A stretch of DNA of 64,000 nucleotides from Cristatella mucedo (taxonomy: Eukaryota > Bryozoa > Phylactolaemata > Cristatellidae), in the NCBI GenBank assembly GCA_009760855.2, contig WPIO01000092.1, positions 1,606,001 to 1,670,000 on the forward strand, in the 5' to 3' direction. The notes under the pieces were generated by a model. It was given only the letters and a program-made list of their open reading frames with translations. It made no database searches and was not told where the DNA came from. Below, one piece after another: positions 1 to 10,626 of this stretch. Positions within the stretch are counted from its first letter, which is position 1. Each line of letters starts with the position of its first letter. Both the position numbers and the translations under genes were made by a program.

Positions 1-224
1 GCATGCCAGGCCATTGGCTTGCATCGTTGGCCCATCGGCCGAAGAAAAGCTGACTAGACAAGAATGAATGAAAATTTCCCGGAGCGGCAATGGAGGCTCA
101 GTGAACTGCAAATATTAGATATTGTTTAGCGGTGGTGGTTGTTTAGTTTAATAGTTTGACTATGAATTCCTACTTTTGCGAAATGATCTCCCTTTAATAA
201 TTAAGCAGCTCCCTGATTCTGCCG

Positions 225-1165
225 ATAGTGGACTGCCGTAGTCCAGTTTTGGCTGAGCCCCTAAATAAAGCCACCACGTCTCTGCTGCTCGTGATGACTA
301 TGGCTGCAAGGCTAGTCAACAAATCCCAGTTTTTTGGTCTTGGAGTCTCCGTGGCTGAAATAGTTGTGATAGCTTTCGATTGATCTAACAGATACAGAGC
401 AAAATTGTTTCTCTCATCCATTAGGCCCACCACGGCTTGGCTCCTTTTACCTAGATGCACCGCTGCATCAGTTTCAGCCTCCTCCAGTACCTCCAGGACC
501 TTTTTAAACAATAAATTAGCCAACAACTTATTTAATAATTTAATTAGTTGATTGTTATTATAGCTAATATGTTAGTAACTTAATATAATTAATTTTTGAT
601 TATTGATTTACTTTATTGTTATCCAAAAGTTGTTCCATCCCTACACTTAAAAACTGCTGGCAACAGAAGCGTTTGGTCCGTATGCCCTTGACTGTGGAAT
701 TCACTTCCCCGCTTGCTGCATAACTACATCTTCTCTCCTGCTATAAATAAATAAATAAATCCTAGCTGATTAAACAGCCTCTTTTTGTATAGCGACAGAA
801 GAGCCTTTACGGCTATCACCACTGCTTGCAGTGGCGATAAAGGATCGCCCCACCACAGGAATCGAACCCACGACCTCGGGACCGAGGCCGTGAAAGCAAC
901 CGCCTTACCTAGTGTGCCATCACGGCTTGCTATTGACTGTGGCAAGCTCTTCTCATCCTGAGCTGCTACTTTCATGCTATTCACTTTCTCAACTGTCTTC
1001 TTAACTCTGCAGTGGTTCTCAATTTCTATTAGTTTGCTGGGAATTGAGTCTGTTGGCCACCGTATGGGCACCGAAAGCCGTGTGAAGTTTGAGTGCACTG
1101 TATAAAGCTCTCTAGTGTAACACCCACTTAGTCTTTGTGGAGTTACAGACGGAGATACTTTATAT
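225..1165 (+). mobile_element. L2-B LINE 3' fragment, split by a SINE
   Basis: Degenerate 3' portion of a CR1/L2-like non-LTR retrotransposon, on the sense strand. It aligns by eye with the better copy at 52323-53000 (minus): the 'gcaaggctagtcaacaaatccc' region, the 'cagtttcagcctcctcc' region, then the 3' UTR ending 'gtctttgtggagttacag' and 'cggagatac'. Stops and indels break the reading frame. A SINE at 745-927 interrupts the 3' UTR. Confidence 0.75.
745..927 (-). mobile_element. tRNA-derived SINE (SINE-t) nested in L2-B
   Basis: Minus-strand copy with an (AAAT)n tail at its left end, the body hairpin (gataaagg...tatcacc region) and a tRNA-like head with B-box GGTTCGATTCC. It is flanked by a 6-bp direct repeat, TGCTAT at 739-744 and 928-933, which looks like the target-site duplication. 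Removing it rejoins the L2-B 3' UTR. Confidence 0.85.
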
Positions 1166-1612
1166 TGGAATGAAGCACTCAGGTAAGCCCCACGAGCCCC
1201 AGGATTGATTTCATCAAACGCAAATCAAATGTTTTAAGGTGATACTGAAAACGAGTTTTAAACCCTCGTTTAAAGCCTCTGGCCAGATTTATGAAGCGCG
1301 CTCAAGGCCCAGCAGGCACTCCGTAGGCTCGCTGCCTGTGTAGCACCGATTTTGCTCTTCCTCGAAGCTGGTTGCTGGCTTGGCTCTCGTCAGTCGCTGC
1401 GTGTCGTGTGCGCCAAACCGTCTGCACTGAAGCTCTGATGGCGGCAGCCTGTGGCGTAGATGGCATCAAAGCCGACGTCAGTAGTGGGTGTGAGACCGCA
1501 AGCAGCTGCAGGCATGCCCAGAAAATACTCATGCCAATGATAGCCACAGCTGGCTACAAGTAATTGCTCATGTGATCGTCGTCCACTCAGCGCTTAAGCT
1601 GACTGTGACATC
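1166..1612. other. No recognised feature
   Basis: A 63-codon open frame (1372-1563) shows no recognisable domain. I see no splice-supported exon here, although upstream LANCL exons would be expected in or left of this stretch. Confidence 0.4.
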
Positions 1613-1614
1613 CT

Positions 1615-2272
1615 CTTTGCTTGCTGCTCTCAGATCGCTGCTCTCAGATTGCTGCTCTCAGATTGCTGCTCTCAGATTGCTGCTCTCAGCTCGCTGCTCT
1701 CAGCTCGCTGCCCTCAGATTGCTGCCCTCAGCTCGCTGCTCTCAGATTGCTGCCCTCAGCTCGCTGCTCTCAGATTGCTGCTCTCAGATTGCTGCTCTCA
1801 GATTGCTGCTCTCAGCTCGCTGCTCTCAGATTGCTGCTCTCAGCTCGCTGCTCTCAGCTTGCTGCTCTCAGCTCGCTGCTCTCAGCTTGCTGCTCTCAGC
1901 TTGCTGCTCTCAGATTGCTGCTCTCAGATTGCTGCTCTCAGCTCGCTGCTCTCAGATCGCTGCTCTCAGATTGCTGCTCTCAGATCGCTGCTCTCAGATC
2001 GCTGCTCTCAGATCGCTGCTCTCAGATTGCTGCTCTCAGCTTGCTGCTCTCAGCTCGCTGCTGTCAGATTGCTGCTCTCAGATTGCTGCTCTCAGATTGC
2101 TGCTCTCAGCTCGCTGCTCTCAGATCGCTGCTCTCAGATCGCTGCTCTCAGATTGCTGTTCTCAGCTCGCTGCTCTCAGCTTGCTGCTCTCAGATTACTG
2201 CTCTCAGCTTGCTGCTCTCAGATTGCTGCTCTCAGATTGCTGCTCTCAGACTGCTGCTCTCAGCTCGCTGCC
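1615..2272. repeat. 14-bp minisatellite, about 47 units
   Basis: Tandem array with core gctgctctcag plus a variable triplet (att, atc, ctc or ctt). Because 14 is not a multiple of 3, three units (42 bp) encode a 14-residue period rich in Leu, Ser, Cys, Ala and Gln. All three forward frames stay open almost throughout. Not a credible gene. Confidence 0.95.
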
Positions 2273-2377
2273 CTTCGCTTGCCGTGAAGCTCGAGTGTTA
2301 CTCGAGTTCGTGCTCATTTCCTGGGAGGGGGAGCTTTGGCTTTAGATAGAATATGCACTTTAGAAAGGGCGATCGAC

Positions 2378-2379
<2 letters not shown>

Positions 2380-2421
<42 letters not shown>
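2380..2421. repeat. (GA)n microsatellite
   Basis: Uninterrupted AG dinucleotide run of about 40 bp. Confidence 0.98.
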
Positions 2422-3200
2422 CAGATTCGTCAGCAGCAGAGAAAGAAGTGCCCGAGGAGAGGTTGAAAAGCTGCCCATGCCTCGTCGGCATGCAGCCTTG
2501 AAAATAAGAAATCTCGTGATGCGCTTCACAGTAATAGATTCCTGATGAGCAGAAGTAACAATAGCCAACCGGGTAGTGACACGTGCAATGTGGAACCGAG
2601 ACCAGGTTGGCACATGCTGATCAGAGGATCCTAGCCGGTTGTTTAAGGACCAGTGGAGTTCTGTTTGGTAGCCTAGCACCTGATCAGATTGTGATTTGAA
2701 GGCAAGACAGAGCTCTTTATCGGCCCGTGTGAGATAAGAACCCTTGTCTCTTGGTCCGGACTGCCCACCTCCTCCCCCCCCCTAGTTATTGGCCTTGAGC
2801 AATCGAAGCAACACCTCCTAACACACGGCCATCTTCTATTTCGGACCACTGCCTCCCCCCCCAGAGGAGTAGGAGGGGCTGGTGTCGTGGCTCGCCGCAG
2901 AAGGCATCCGAAGAGCTGAGGTCAAGCTGTGCATTAATGCATGCTGATTTATCTCAGCAGCTTTTACTGTTTGCACGAACGTTTGTCAGATTACTGGTGG
3001 CAGACCTTCGGTGTGTAGGCATGTCTACCTCCTGACAGTGGTGGTTGGCTGGGAGCCACTGGTGAGGCTGATTGCCTCGTCTCGTCTTGTTGGCATGCAA
3101 TCGTTTGCAGCAACATCGCTCTGCAGTTTGCTCTGCTGCTGCTCTCTCTCACCTGACAGACCCTATTGCCGGCACCACAGCAGCCTTGACTTCTCTGTAG
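2422..3200. other. Probable LANCL intron, nothing else seen
   Basis: Sequence upstream of the first recognised LANCL exon. It ends in a pyrimidine-rich tract and the acceptor tgacttctctgtag at 3187-3200. No upstream LANCL exon was identified. Confidence 0.5.
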
Positions 3201-3377
3201 GCTTACGGCGACAGCAAGTACCTGCAGGCGGCGAGGGACTGTGCGGAGGTGACATGGACCCGCGGCCTTTTGCGAAAGGGCTACGGCATATGTCACGGTG
3301 TTTCCGGCAATGCCTATGCATTCTTACTACTGTACAGGCTAACAGGGGAGGCCAGATTCTTGCACAGGGCATGCCAG
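3201..3377 (+). CDS. LANCL: LanC-like protein (LANCL), exon n-2
   Basis: This 177-bp exon encodes 59 residues beginning AYGDSKYLQ and ending HRACQ. It carries the LANCL zinc-site motif KGYGICHG, whose adjacent Cys-His are two of the three zinc ligands of the fold. The helix-like segment GNAYAFLLLYRLTG follows, as expected for the last helical toroid repeats. Acceptor ctctgtag/g and donor cag/gtttgt bound it, with phase 0 at both ends. LANCL proteins are eukaryotic homologues of lanthipeptide cyclase LanC. They bind glutathione and are reported to add it to dehydro-amino acids in damaged proteins. The third zinc-ligand Cys would lie in an upstream exon that I did not find, so this is only the C-terminal quarter of the protein. 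LANCL1, LANCL2 and LANCL3 cannot be told apart from this piece. Confidence 0.93.
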
Positions 3378-4229
3378 GTTTGTGGAGATCTGGCTCAGCT
3401 GAAGCCATCGATGTGCACCTTCTGTTGTTTCCTGCGCCTGCCTAGTGGCCGTGCTTGATGTTCTGCCTTGGGGAAGAATTGTGACCACTCGATATCCTTG
3501 GCAGTTGCAAATGCCATTCATGCAAGCAGAGTCTGTTCTAGGGAGGCCGTTGTGCAATCAATGATTGATGTGATACGAGGGTCCCCTGGCAGATTTTTAA
3601 TAGGCAAATTTTCATTTTCATCGATTTCCCAGTTATTGACTTTGTGCGCCTCCGGTGCTGCATTTCTGGGTTGTGAGTCATCCACAGGACTTGCAGCATA
3701 GCCCAGCTGTCGACGATTTTGCTCATATTAAGTCGCTTGATCCAAGAGATTGGGCCTATCGAGAGTCTTGCGATGGCGATACATACAATTCATAGCATGA
3801 TGCTGACTCTTTCGATGCTGACTCTTTGAAGTTTATGCCACATGCATCAACTAGAAGATTCTGCGACTGTACTTCCATGACAGTCGCCCTTCAGACCTTT
3901 TTGCAGATGCTGTTGGTCATCACATCACTTGCCATCATCCACGTTAGTATATGAGCTTGCCTTGCTGTCTGGGTAAAGCATCATTTAGAAATGGCCTCTT
4001 ATTAGCCAGCTGTTATTACCAGCCCACTTATCCGTGGGTTAGTCTGGTAAATCTACAAATGCACTGACTGAAGTGAAGAGCAGCCAACCGGAAGGGACAG
4101 AAAGGCCGGCTGCATCCAACGAGAGACGAGCCAAATATGACAACAACGTGTGTGCGAATGTTGTGTTGCACATCCTTCTTATTAGGCCAGCGAGTACCCG
4201 AGCTCCCTAAGCAGGCAGGTTCTCAGCCA

Positions 4230-4400
4230 AGATATATGATGCCCACACGTCACGAGGTCATCAGGTTGCCCAGTGTTCGACTCAGGTTGCAGGCCCAGGC
4301 GATCACTTATTGCGCTACCACGATCAAGTGATAGCCTCCGAGGCTCTTCTGCTCTTCGATGTATTAATGAACCTATTGAATCAGCCGACCTCTCTCTATA
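4230..4400 (+). repeat. Possible very old SINE-t remnant
   Basis: Only 'gtgatagcctccgaggctcttctg' followed by 'ttgaatcagccg' resembles the SINE body and 3' end. The head is not recognisable. It lies in the last long LANCL intron. Confidence 0.3.
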
Positions 4401-4821
4401 CTTTCTGCCACACTTTGGACAGGGTCCTACAGAACATATCCTGCTGCTAGCCGTAGGTGCGTGCAGCGATCGATGCAGACCCTCGGGGATTCGTGGGAGC
4501 TGCTGCGTCACTTTCTCTTTCTGAACCCCTTAGCCATTGCCTATGTCCCACGTCCCAGCAGTTCTAGGGCAGCAGTTCCAACACATGCCACGCACAAAGA
4601 GCAACCACATACATTGTCGAGGCAAATTCGATGTGCTTGCGTGCAGCTGTAGCTGGCTACTCAGCGACGCTTGCAGCGCAGGCAGCCCGCGCTGCCCTGG
4701 CTGCTGCCGCATAGACAGTCTGTCGCTAGAGTCCCTTCTCCTCGATAAGGCTCCACTCGGAGCGATGCAGCTGTGTGCCTCTGGGCTGGTATTTGCTTCA
4801 GGCTTTTGCTGTTTGCTTCAG

Positions 4822-4894
4822 TTTGCCCGGTGGTGCTTTGCCTACGGACAGCGCGGGTGTCGAACGCCGGATACGCCACACTCACTCTTCGAAG
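4822..4894 (+). CDS. LANCL: LANCL, penultimate exon
   Basis: A 73-bp exon read in phase 0 as FARWCFAYGQRGCRTPDTPH followed by SLFEG. The block GCRTPDTP.SLFEG is the most conserved C-terminal signature of animal LANCL proteins. Acceptor tttgcttcag precedes it and donor gaag/gtatgg follows, leaving phase 1. The intron from the previous exon is 1444 bp and holds only a faint SINE-like trace near 4230-4400. Confidence 0.93.
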
Positions 4895-5092
4895 GTATGG
4901 CGCTGCTACCTCCTCTCCTCTCATCCCCTCCCCTCCCGGCCGGCAGCCACGCAACGCTGATGCTGCCACCGAGTCGTGGCACGTGCCGATGTTTCGGCAG
5001 GGAGCTGAATGCTGCTTCTGTTGCTGCCGCTGCTGCGACTGCCGGATCTGGTTCTGGGTAGGCCCGGCCTGCCGGTCACTTTCTGCTTGCAG

Positions 5093-5169
5093 GCCTCGCC
5101 GGCACGACGTACTTTCTGCTAGACCTGCAGGTGCCCGGCAAAGCTCGATTTCCGGCCTTCGAGCTGTGA
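5093..5169 (+). CDS. LANCL: LANCL, terminal exon with stop
   Basis: After acceptor ttctgcttgcag the frame completes the split Gly codon. It reads LAGTTYFLLDL, then VPGKARFPAFEL and TGA, matching the usual LANCL C-terminus (AGT.YFL.DL......ARFPAFEL). The three exons sum to 327 bp, 108 residues plus stop, with no frame break. No canonical AATAAA was picked out close behind the stop. Confidence 0.93.
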
Positions 5170-5754
5170 GCCAGCCTCTCAGGATCTGGCGAGTTGACTC
5201 ACACAAAAGACAGCAAGGGTGTTGCATGACGTCAGGCCGAAAGCTGCCAGCACAGCTGCCACTGCCGGCAGCTCGTCCGTATTTTTGTTTGTATTCGTCC
5301 TTCGACTTGAGCTCGTCGAGGAGCTGACCGAACACCGGCGTTAGCTGCAGTATAACCGGCGTAGCTCTGCCAGGGCTTAGCTGGCACCGAAAGCGACTGA
5401 TCGGCGGCACAGCGAGGCGAGGCGACTTCTGCTCAGGTCGCAGCTCTGCCCCGTCGGCAGGTGCCCACTCCATTCCGTGTCATCGCTTTGAACTTAAGTT
5501 AAATTATGGGAAAGTAAAATCGGGCAGGAAGCGATCGGATCGTGGTCCCCTAGGTCTGCTTTGAGCTCGGGAGCAGCTTCCAGCAGCAGCAACAAGCGGT
5601 CTGCTGCTGCTGGAAGGAGAAATAGCTGCCGATTTCCGAAACTGGAAAATTGGCTGTGGACAAGCGGCATGCCTCGTCAAAGCCACTCGCGAGCGAGCTC
5701 CTCTCCACGTAGCTAGCCGGACCAGATTGGCGACTCACCCATCGGTCAGCCGAG
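5170..5754. other. LANCL 3' flank
   Basis: Probable 3' UTR and downstream flank. Open frames on both strands show no domain. Confidence 0.5.
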
Positions 5755-5842
5755 GTCCTAGCGTTCGGGGTCGCCTCACTCTTGTAGTACCTCGTAGGGT
5801 CCTAGCGTTCGGGGTCGCCTCACTCTTGTAGTACCTCGCAGG
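5755..5842. repeat. 44-bp tandem duplication
   Basis: Two adjacent 44-bp copies starting gtcctagcgttcggggtcgc (5755-5798 and 5799-5842) differ at one visible base (ctcgtagg against ctcgcagg). A third copy begins and breaks off at 5843. Confidence 0.95.
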
Positions 5843-6467
5843 GTCCTCGTTGTCTTTGCACCTTGTTCGCTTGGCGCAGTAGTTGGGACTCAATTTAAAA
5901 AAAACACACCAGTGGGGGTAGTATAGTTAAAAACAACACTCAAAGAAATCTGTCGAACAATTCGTTGCTGAAGTGTTTTCACTTCGGTGTATTAGCACTA
6001 GAAATAATTACAACACAAGTTAAAATAACAATACGTGTTGTATAGCGACCTAAGAGAATCAAATCTCTATCCAGGCGCATTGCAAGTGATCGCAAGAGAA
6101 GCAATAACCAAGGAGTAATGACAAACAACGCTTCATGCTTAGACGCTCATGGCTCATACTGATACAAACATGCAAAAACCCGGAAGACGCCGGGGTCGCC
6201 GGCTAGTAGGACCCCGGTTATTAACATACAGAAAACAATGCACAGGTGCTTAAATAAACCCCAGCGTAACCAAAAGGACAGTCCTTAACAGCCGTTCTTT
6301 GAGACAAAGCGGCAGGATACGATGTTTTTTAGTTATCGTTTGAGCATATTAAGAACTAGTCCCCCGAGTTGCAGCTCTTGTTTAATTATGTTTCGATGCG
6401 AAAAATCGAAAGTCATCTGGCGGTTTTCTTGTAGAGCAATCAGCCCAGTTGTTCAAAGTTGTGACTT
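5843..6467. other. No recognised feature
   Basis: AT-richer flank. No gene or repeat family was recognised. Confidence 0.4.
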
Positions 6468-7146
6468 AAATAATAATAATAATAATAATAATTCACTTAA
6501 TAAAGCGCCCTCAGAGAACTTAATCTCTCTCTAGGCGCTTTACATTTGCTGTAAAGTGAAATGCAATTGAATGGTAAGTAAAATCATGCTTGAAAAACAA
6601 ACGAAATGAATAATATGGTTAGGGGTGACATGCACAGGGTCAGCATGCAAATGTGGTTAGTGGCAGCATGCACAGTGTCAGCACGCATAAGCACGTGAAG
6701 GACGAATCACAGGGACCCACTAAATGCTGTCCTAAATAGGTGTTTTTAAGTTCCTTTTAAATGTGGTCAGGTCAGGGGATGTTCTGACGCAGGTCGGGAG
6801 GGAGTTCCAGGCTTTGGAAGCATATGAACTAAATGCACGGTCTCCAAAGGATTTGAGGTTTGTACGAGGTATTTGTAGACTGTTGGATTCCGAAAAGCGG
6901 GTGGTACGATGCTTGGCCTGATGGGGTAGTATATCTGACAGATAGGCTGGAGCCATAGAATGAAGGGACCTAAAAGTGAGCGACAAAACCTTGAAGCCAA
7001 TCCGTTGCTTGACTGGTAGCTAGTGCAGGTCGGCGAGAAGTGGAGTAATGTGGCAACTGCGACGTTCACGGCAGACAAGTCTAGCTGCCGAGTTTTGCAC
7101 CAGCTGCAATCGCCTGATCGCACATGCTGGTAGGCCAGTAAGCAAT
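6468..7146 (-). mobile_element. L2-A LINE 3' end, well preserved
   Basis: 5'-truncated CR1/L2-like LINE on the minus strand. The left end is the (TAA)n tail (6468-6493). Next come the conserved 3' stem-loop block (cctcagagaacttaatctct) and a 3' UTR. The C-terminal part of the RT protein follows (6732-7146), with YLSDILPHQAKHR, FGDRAFSSY and AWNSLPTCVR motifs. It is almost identical to the copy at 44676-45177, which suggests recent activity. One base change or frame slip separates the upstream coding piece. Confidence 0.88.
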
Positions 7147-7216
7147 AGCTGCGATATTAGGATTTTCTTGAAATCCCTTCGTGGTGCCGGACCGGCTGGC
7201 CCATGTCCAGGCTTAT

Positions 7217-7322
7217 TGTAACGTAATGTAATGTATCTCTGTCTGTAACTCCACAAAGTCATAAAGACCATGTGGGTGTTACGCATGAGAGTTTGTATAG
7301 CGAACTCATAGCGTGCTTTCGT
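7217..7322 (-). mobile_element. L2-B LINE 3' terminus
   Basis: Last ~105 bp of the family: (ATTAC)-type tail read as gtaatgtaatgtatctctg, then ctccacaaagtcataaagacc and ttgtatagcgaactca. 5'-truncated. Confidence 0.8.
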
Positions 7323-8224
7323 TATTTGTCGCGAACTCAAAAAAGTTAAAAATGATCTGATTGGGATGCTTCATTAAGATATAAATTCCTCGATTTTACA
7401 CGATCTAGAGATCACGATAAGGCATCGCTCTCAGAGAATGAAATATCTTTCGAGGAAAATGTATGCATGTTCAAAGGCAGCATGTACACTTATTATTGAT
7501 AACAAGCACAATTTCAGCTCGTGTGAGCGAGCACAAGACGTGAGTGACGGAGCAAGTGCTGCAAGGAATACGCGGGCGTTTAGCTTTTTTTATATATTTA
7601 AAATCGTGATGGGGATGTTATGACATCCAGGAGGATTTCCTGACTTAGCATAGGAGCTGGTGGCACTGTCGTCAAAGGATTTGATGTTGGTTAAAGACAC
7701 AGCTGAGCGACACGATTGTAGGAGCTGGTGCCAGAATGCAAACCCTAAGGTGCAGGTATTTCAGATACGTGCTCCGGAGCAAGAGAGAGGACATGATTAA
7801 AAAGTGAGTGGCGGATCTCGAGAGTAGAATAATTGCTTGATGATGAGCCACTGCAGGTTCAGTGATGGTGAGCCAGTGAGGGAAACGTGCTGCTGCAGAG
7901 ACTGAGAAACTTGACTGCTTGCCTCGAAACCATTCGCGCCTGGACTTCGGCCTATTCCCTTAGGAAACTAACTATATACTCAAAGGACACCCCAAGCGTA
8001 CACTGGACTAGAAGACTTTCCTCTGCTAATTAGCGACGCTGTTACGGAATTAAAAGTGTCCTCTTTGATAACTGCTTAAATTTCGAAAGTTTCCCTGAGG
8101 CGACAGCCAGCACGTCTCGCGTCTCTTTCCACGTGCAAAATTGAGAACTATCAGCTCCACAATAGCTTGCTAGAAATGTAACTAGCTAACTAGTTTTTTC
8201 AAGGCTAGACCACTGCTATTCCAT
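7323..8224. other. No recognised feature
   Basis: No gene, SINE or LINE family could be matched by eye. Confidence 0.4.
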
Positions 8225-8790
8225 CTAGGCTGGGCTACTGGAAAAAACCGTTAAGCCTCTGCAGCTGGTGATGAAAATGGCTGCTAGGCTAGTCAACGAA
8301 TCCCACAGGTTAAGCCACGTGTCTCCTTTGCTGAAGGAGCTTCGATGGCTTCCGGTTGATCTACGGATAGAGAGCAAATTTCCTACTCTGACTTACAAGG
8401 CCAAGGCTTTGCTCCTTCATACCTAACTGAACTGCTGCACCAGTTTCAGCCTCCTCGAGCCCTCAGGTGGACAATAAATCCATTCATGCACTTAGAGAGC
8501 TTTGACAACAGATGCTTTTGCTCACAGGTCCTAGGCTGCGGAACTAACTCTCACGACTTTCTGTGACATCTATTCTCCTGCTGCTGAACGGGCACATTCT
8601 TTGAAACCGTCCAGAGCTAGTACTGCTATGCCACCCATTTCCTCAACCGCACTGCTGACTACGCTTTTAATTTTCTCTTTGTTACATGAGATATAGACTG
8701 TGGGCTACCGTGGTGAAAGCGCTTAAGCTTTGAGTACGCTATAGAAAACTCATGCGTAACAACTAACTACTAGTCTTTTGGTGTAAAGCG
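8225..8790 (+). mobile_element. L2-B LINE 3' fragment
   Basis: Sense-strand copy from the 'cctctgcagctggtgatgaa' region through 'ctttgctgaaggagcttcg' and the 3' UTR (gagtacgctatagaaaactc). Many substitutions and stops. Confidence 0.75.
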
Positions 8791-9490
8791 GCTGGTGAGA
8801 TGTTCGCGGCAGACAGGCAGTTTTGCACTAACGGCTCGGATCTCACTGCACAGACGGGAATACCTACAAATATTGACTGGATACAGAAGTACAGACGCAA
8901 TGTCGCGAATGCAATAACTCGCTTGGCTGTAGTGGTTGGTATCCCTGTCCGCGACGAGTTAATTTTTTGCGACGGTACGTATCTGAACGTCGGCAGACTT
9001 GATTGTAGAGCTAATACAGAAGAACTAGCTTGGATTTAGTAGATCTTTGCGTAAGAAGGCTAAAATTTTGGCGATGCTACCTAGTTGAATGTCGGCAGAC
9101 TTGAGCATGGAGCTAATGCGGTCGTCTAGTGAAAGGTCACTTTGGAACAGAAAGCCCGTGATTTCATGCAAATGCTACAGGAGATATGCTGGCAGAGCCT
9201 ATTTTGAGGGATAGGTTTTCCAGCTTCCGAGTCACACCAGGTTTGCCCACATATATTATGTTGGTTTTTTGTTCTTTTAGTTTGGGAAAGTTTCCTTTCA
9301 TCCAAGTTTAGATGTCAGAAATGCATGCAGGAAGAAATTGGAGAGCGTTTGACGTGCTGGTGGAAAGCTGAAAAGGGTCAAAGCACAAGTATAGATGTTT
9401 GTCAGGTGCATAGATTTGAAAGCATAGATTTTGCTCTTGGCAATTACTTCGGCAAGAGGTAGAGTGTAAATTGTGAAAAGAAGAGGGCGC
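8791..9490 (-). mobile_element. L2-A LINE fragment, internal RT region
   Basis: Minus-strand fragment matching the stretch of the 20855-22308 copy between the RT core and C-terminus (gcagacaggcagttttgcac; ctagtgaaaggtcactttgga; gagatatgctggcagagcc). A block 'gaacgtcggcagacttga...gagctaatac' occurs twice (about 8988 and 9090), an internal duplication. The 3' tail is missing. Confidence 0.65.
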
Positions 9491-9947
9491 TGTAGAAATG
9501 TATTATTGTTCTCAAATGGTTAGTGGTAGGGTGCTCACTGCCAACTAACATAACATGGTTGAAAGTGTTAAAGCCGTTTTTGGCAGTATGCAGCGCGAAA
9601 AGCATTTCCAGCTATCAGACAAGGTTGAGGAGCATCCAGATTTTGGGTAACCGCATATAACAGTCAGGATTTCGTAATTTTCGAACGAAATGCTGAGCGC
9701 CTTAGCTGTTTAGCACACGACTGAAGCGTCTGCGTCACCCAGTGCCGTTGCAATGTGGCATGGAAGAATGCAAAATCGGATCAGTGCAAAAGGAGGCGTT
9801 AAGCAGCACATGTCAGCTGGCTGCAACACATCGGCTACTCCCTTCGGGGCGGACAAGTGCCACGGATGTTCGCCACAGATTCCGGAAGTAATATATCTCC
9901 ATCGTTTCCGAAAAGCATTTGTCGGCTCAGGGAACCTCACAGATTCC

Positions 9948-10158
9948 ATAATAATAATAATAATAATAACTATAATACACTTGATATAGCGCCTCAGAGA
10001 ACTCAGTCTCTTTCTAGGCACTTTACATTTTCTGCAAAGGAATCACGATCAAATGATTAGTGGTAGCATGCTGAATAAGCAACAAGAATAACATGGTTAG
10101 TGGTGACATACACATGGTCAGCATGCAAGTATGGTTAGTGGCAGCATGCACAGTGCCA
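9948..10158 (-). mobile_element. L2-A LINE tail fragment
   Basis: (TAA)n at 9948-9971 followed by cacttgatatagcgcctcag, the stem-loop block and 3' UTR up to cagcatgcacagtgcc. Sits about 470 bp upstream of the SPR start codon. Confidence 0.85.
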
Positions 10159-10299
10159 TTCCGACGTGTTAAAAATGAGTTAAGTAAAAGCACGATGTCA
10201 TGCGAATGGATGGCCACCAATTCTCATGACATCGTCCTTTGGGTAGACTCATTTTAATGCACTCTGGCAACACTGGGATTCACTGGGCAGACGCAAGCT

Positions 10300-10626
10300 T
10301 TTCGGAAGCGGGAGATTTGCTACTTCCGGAATCTGCGGCAATTGTCCCCTGTGGTGAACGTCCGCTAGCCGTCCGTCAACCCGCCACGCCCATTAGGGGG
10401 GGGGCGGCTTCCGGCGGCGCGAAAGAGCCGCGCGAGCGTGACCCCCGAACCTTGTCCTTCCGCTTCTTAGCTAGCACTGTCCGTAGGTCAGTGCAGCCTC
10501 TGAAGCACAGAAAAGTAACCTCCGCTAATACGATAGCAACTCGTTCTAAGCTTGCCGACCGGCGATAGTTTTGGGTTCCGAGTCCAGTGCCATTTTATTT
10601 CGTGCTCGTTTCGCCCAGACACCGGC
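10300..10626 (+). promoter_or_regulatory. Probable SPR promoter / 5' UTR region
   Basis: GC-richer than its left flank. It contains acttccgg (ETS-like, about 10322), a G-run at 10398-10405 and several CpGs. No TATA box was located. The transcription start cannot be set from sequence alone. Confidence 0.35.

Noticed and set aside
1615-2272. CRISPR-like array
   Set aside because: Units are contiguous 14-mers without unique spacers, and no cas genes occur in this eukaryotic sequence.
1572-2349. Three overlapping long + strand ORFs of 212-257 codons
   Set aside because: They are translations of one 14-bp tandem repeat in different frames.
2880-2930. Possible LANCL upstream zinc-ligand exon (reads GWCRGSP)
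   Set aside because: Only the short W-C-x-G match fits. The flanking residues do not follow the family and no suitable splice sites bound it.
3201-5169. Bacterial lanthipeptide (LanC) biosynthesis cluster
   Set aside because: The exons are spliced and match animal LANCL, and there is no precursor peptide, dehydratase or transporter gene.
10552-10626. In-frame upstream ATG extending SPR by 25 residues
   Set aside because: The extension is absent from the SPR family. The ATG at 10627 gives the expected N-terminus one strand before TGANRGIG.
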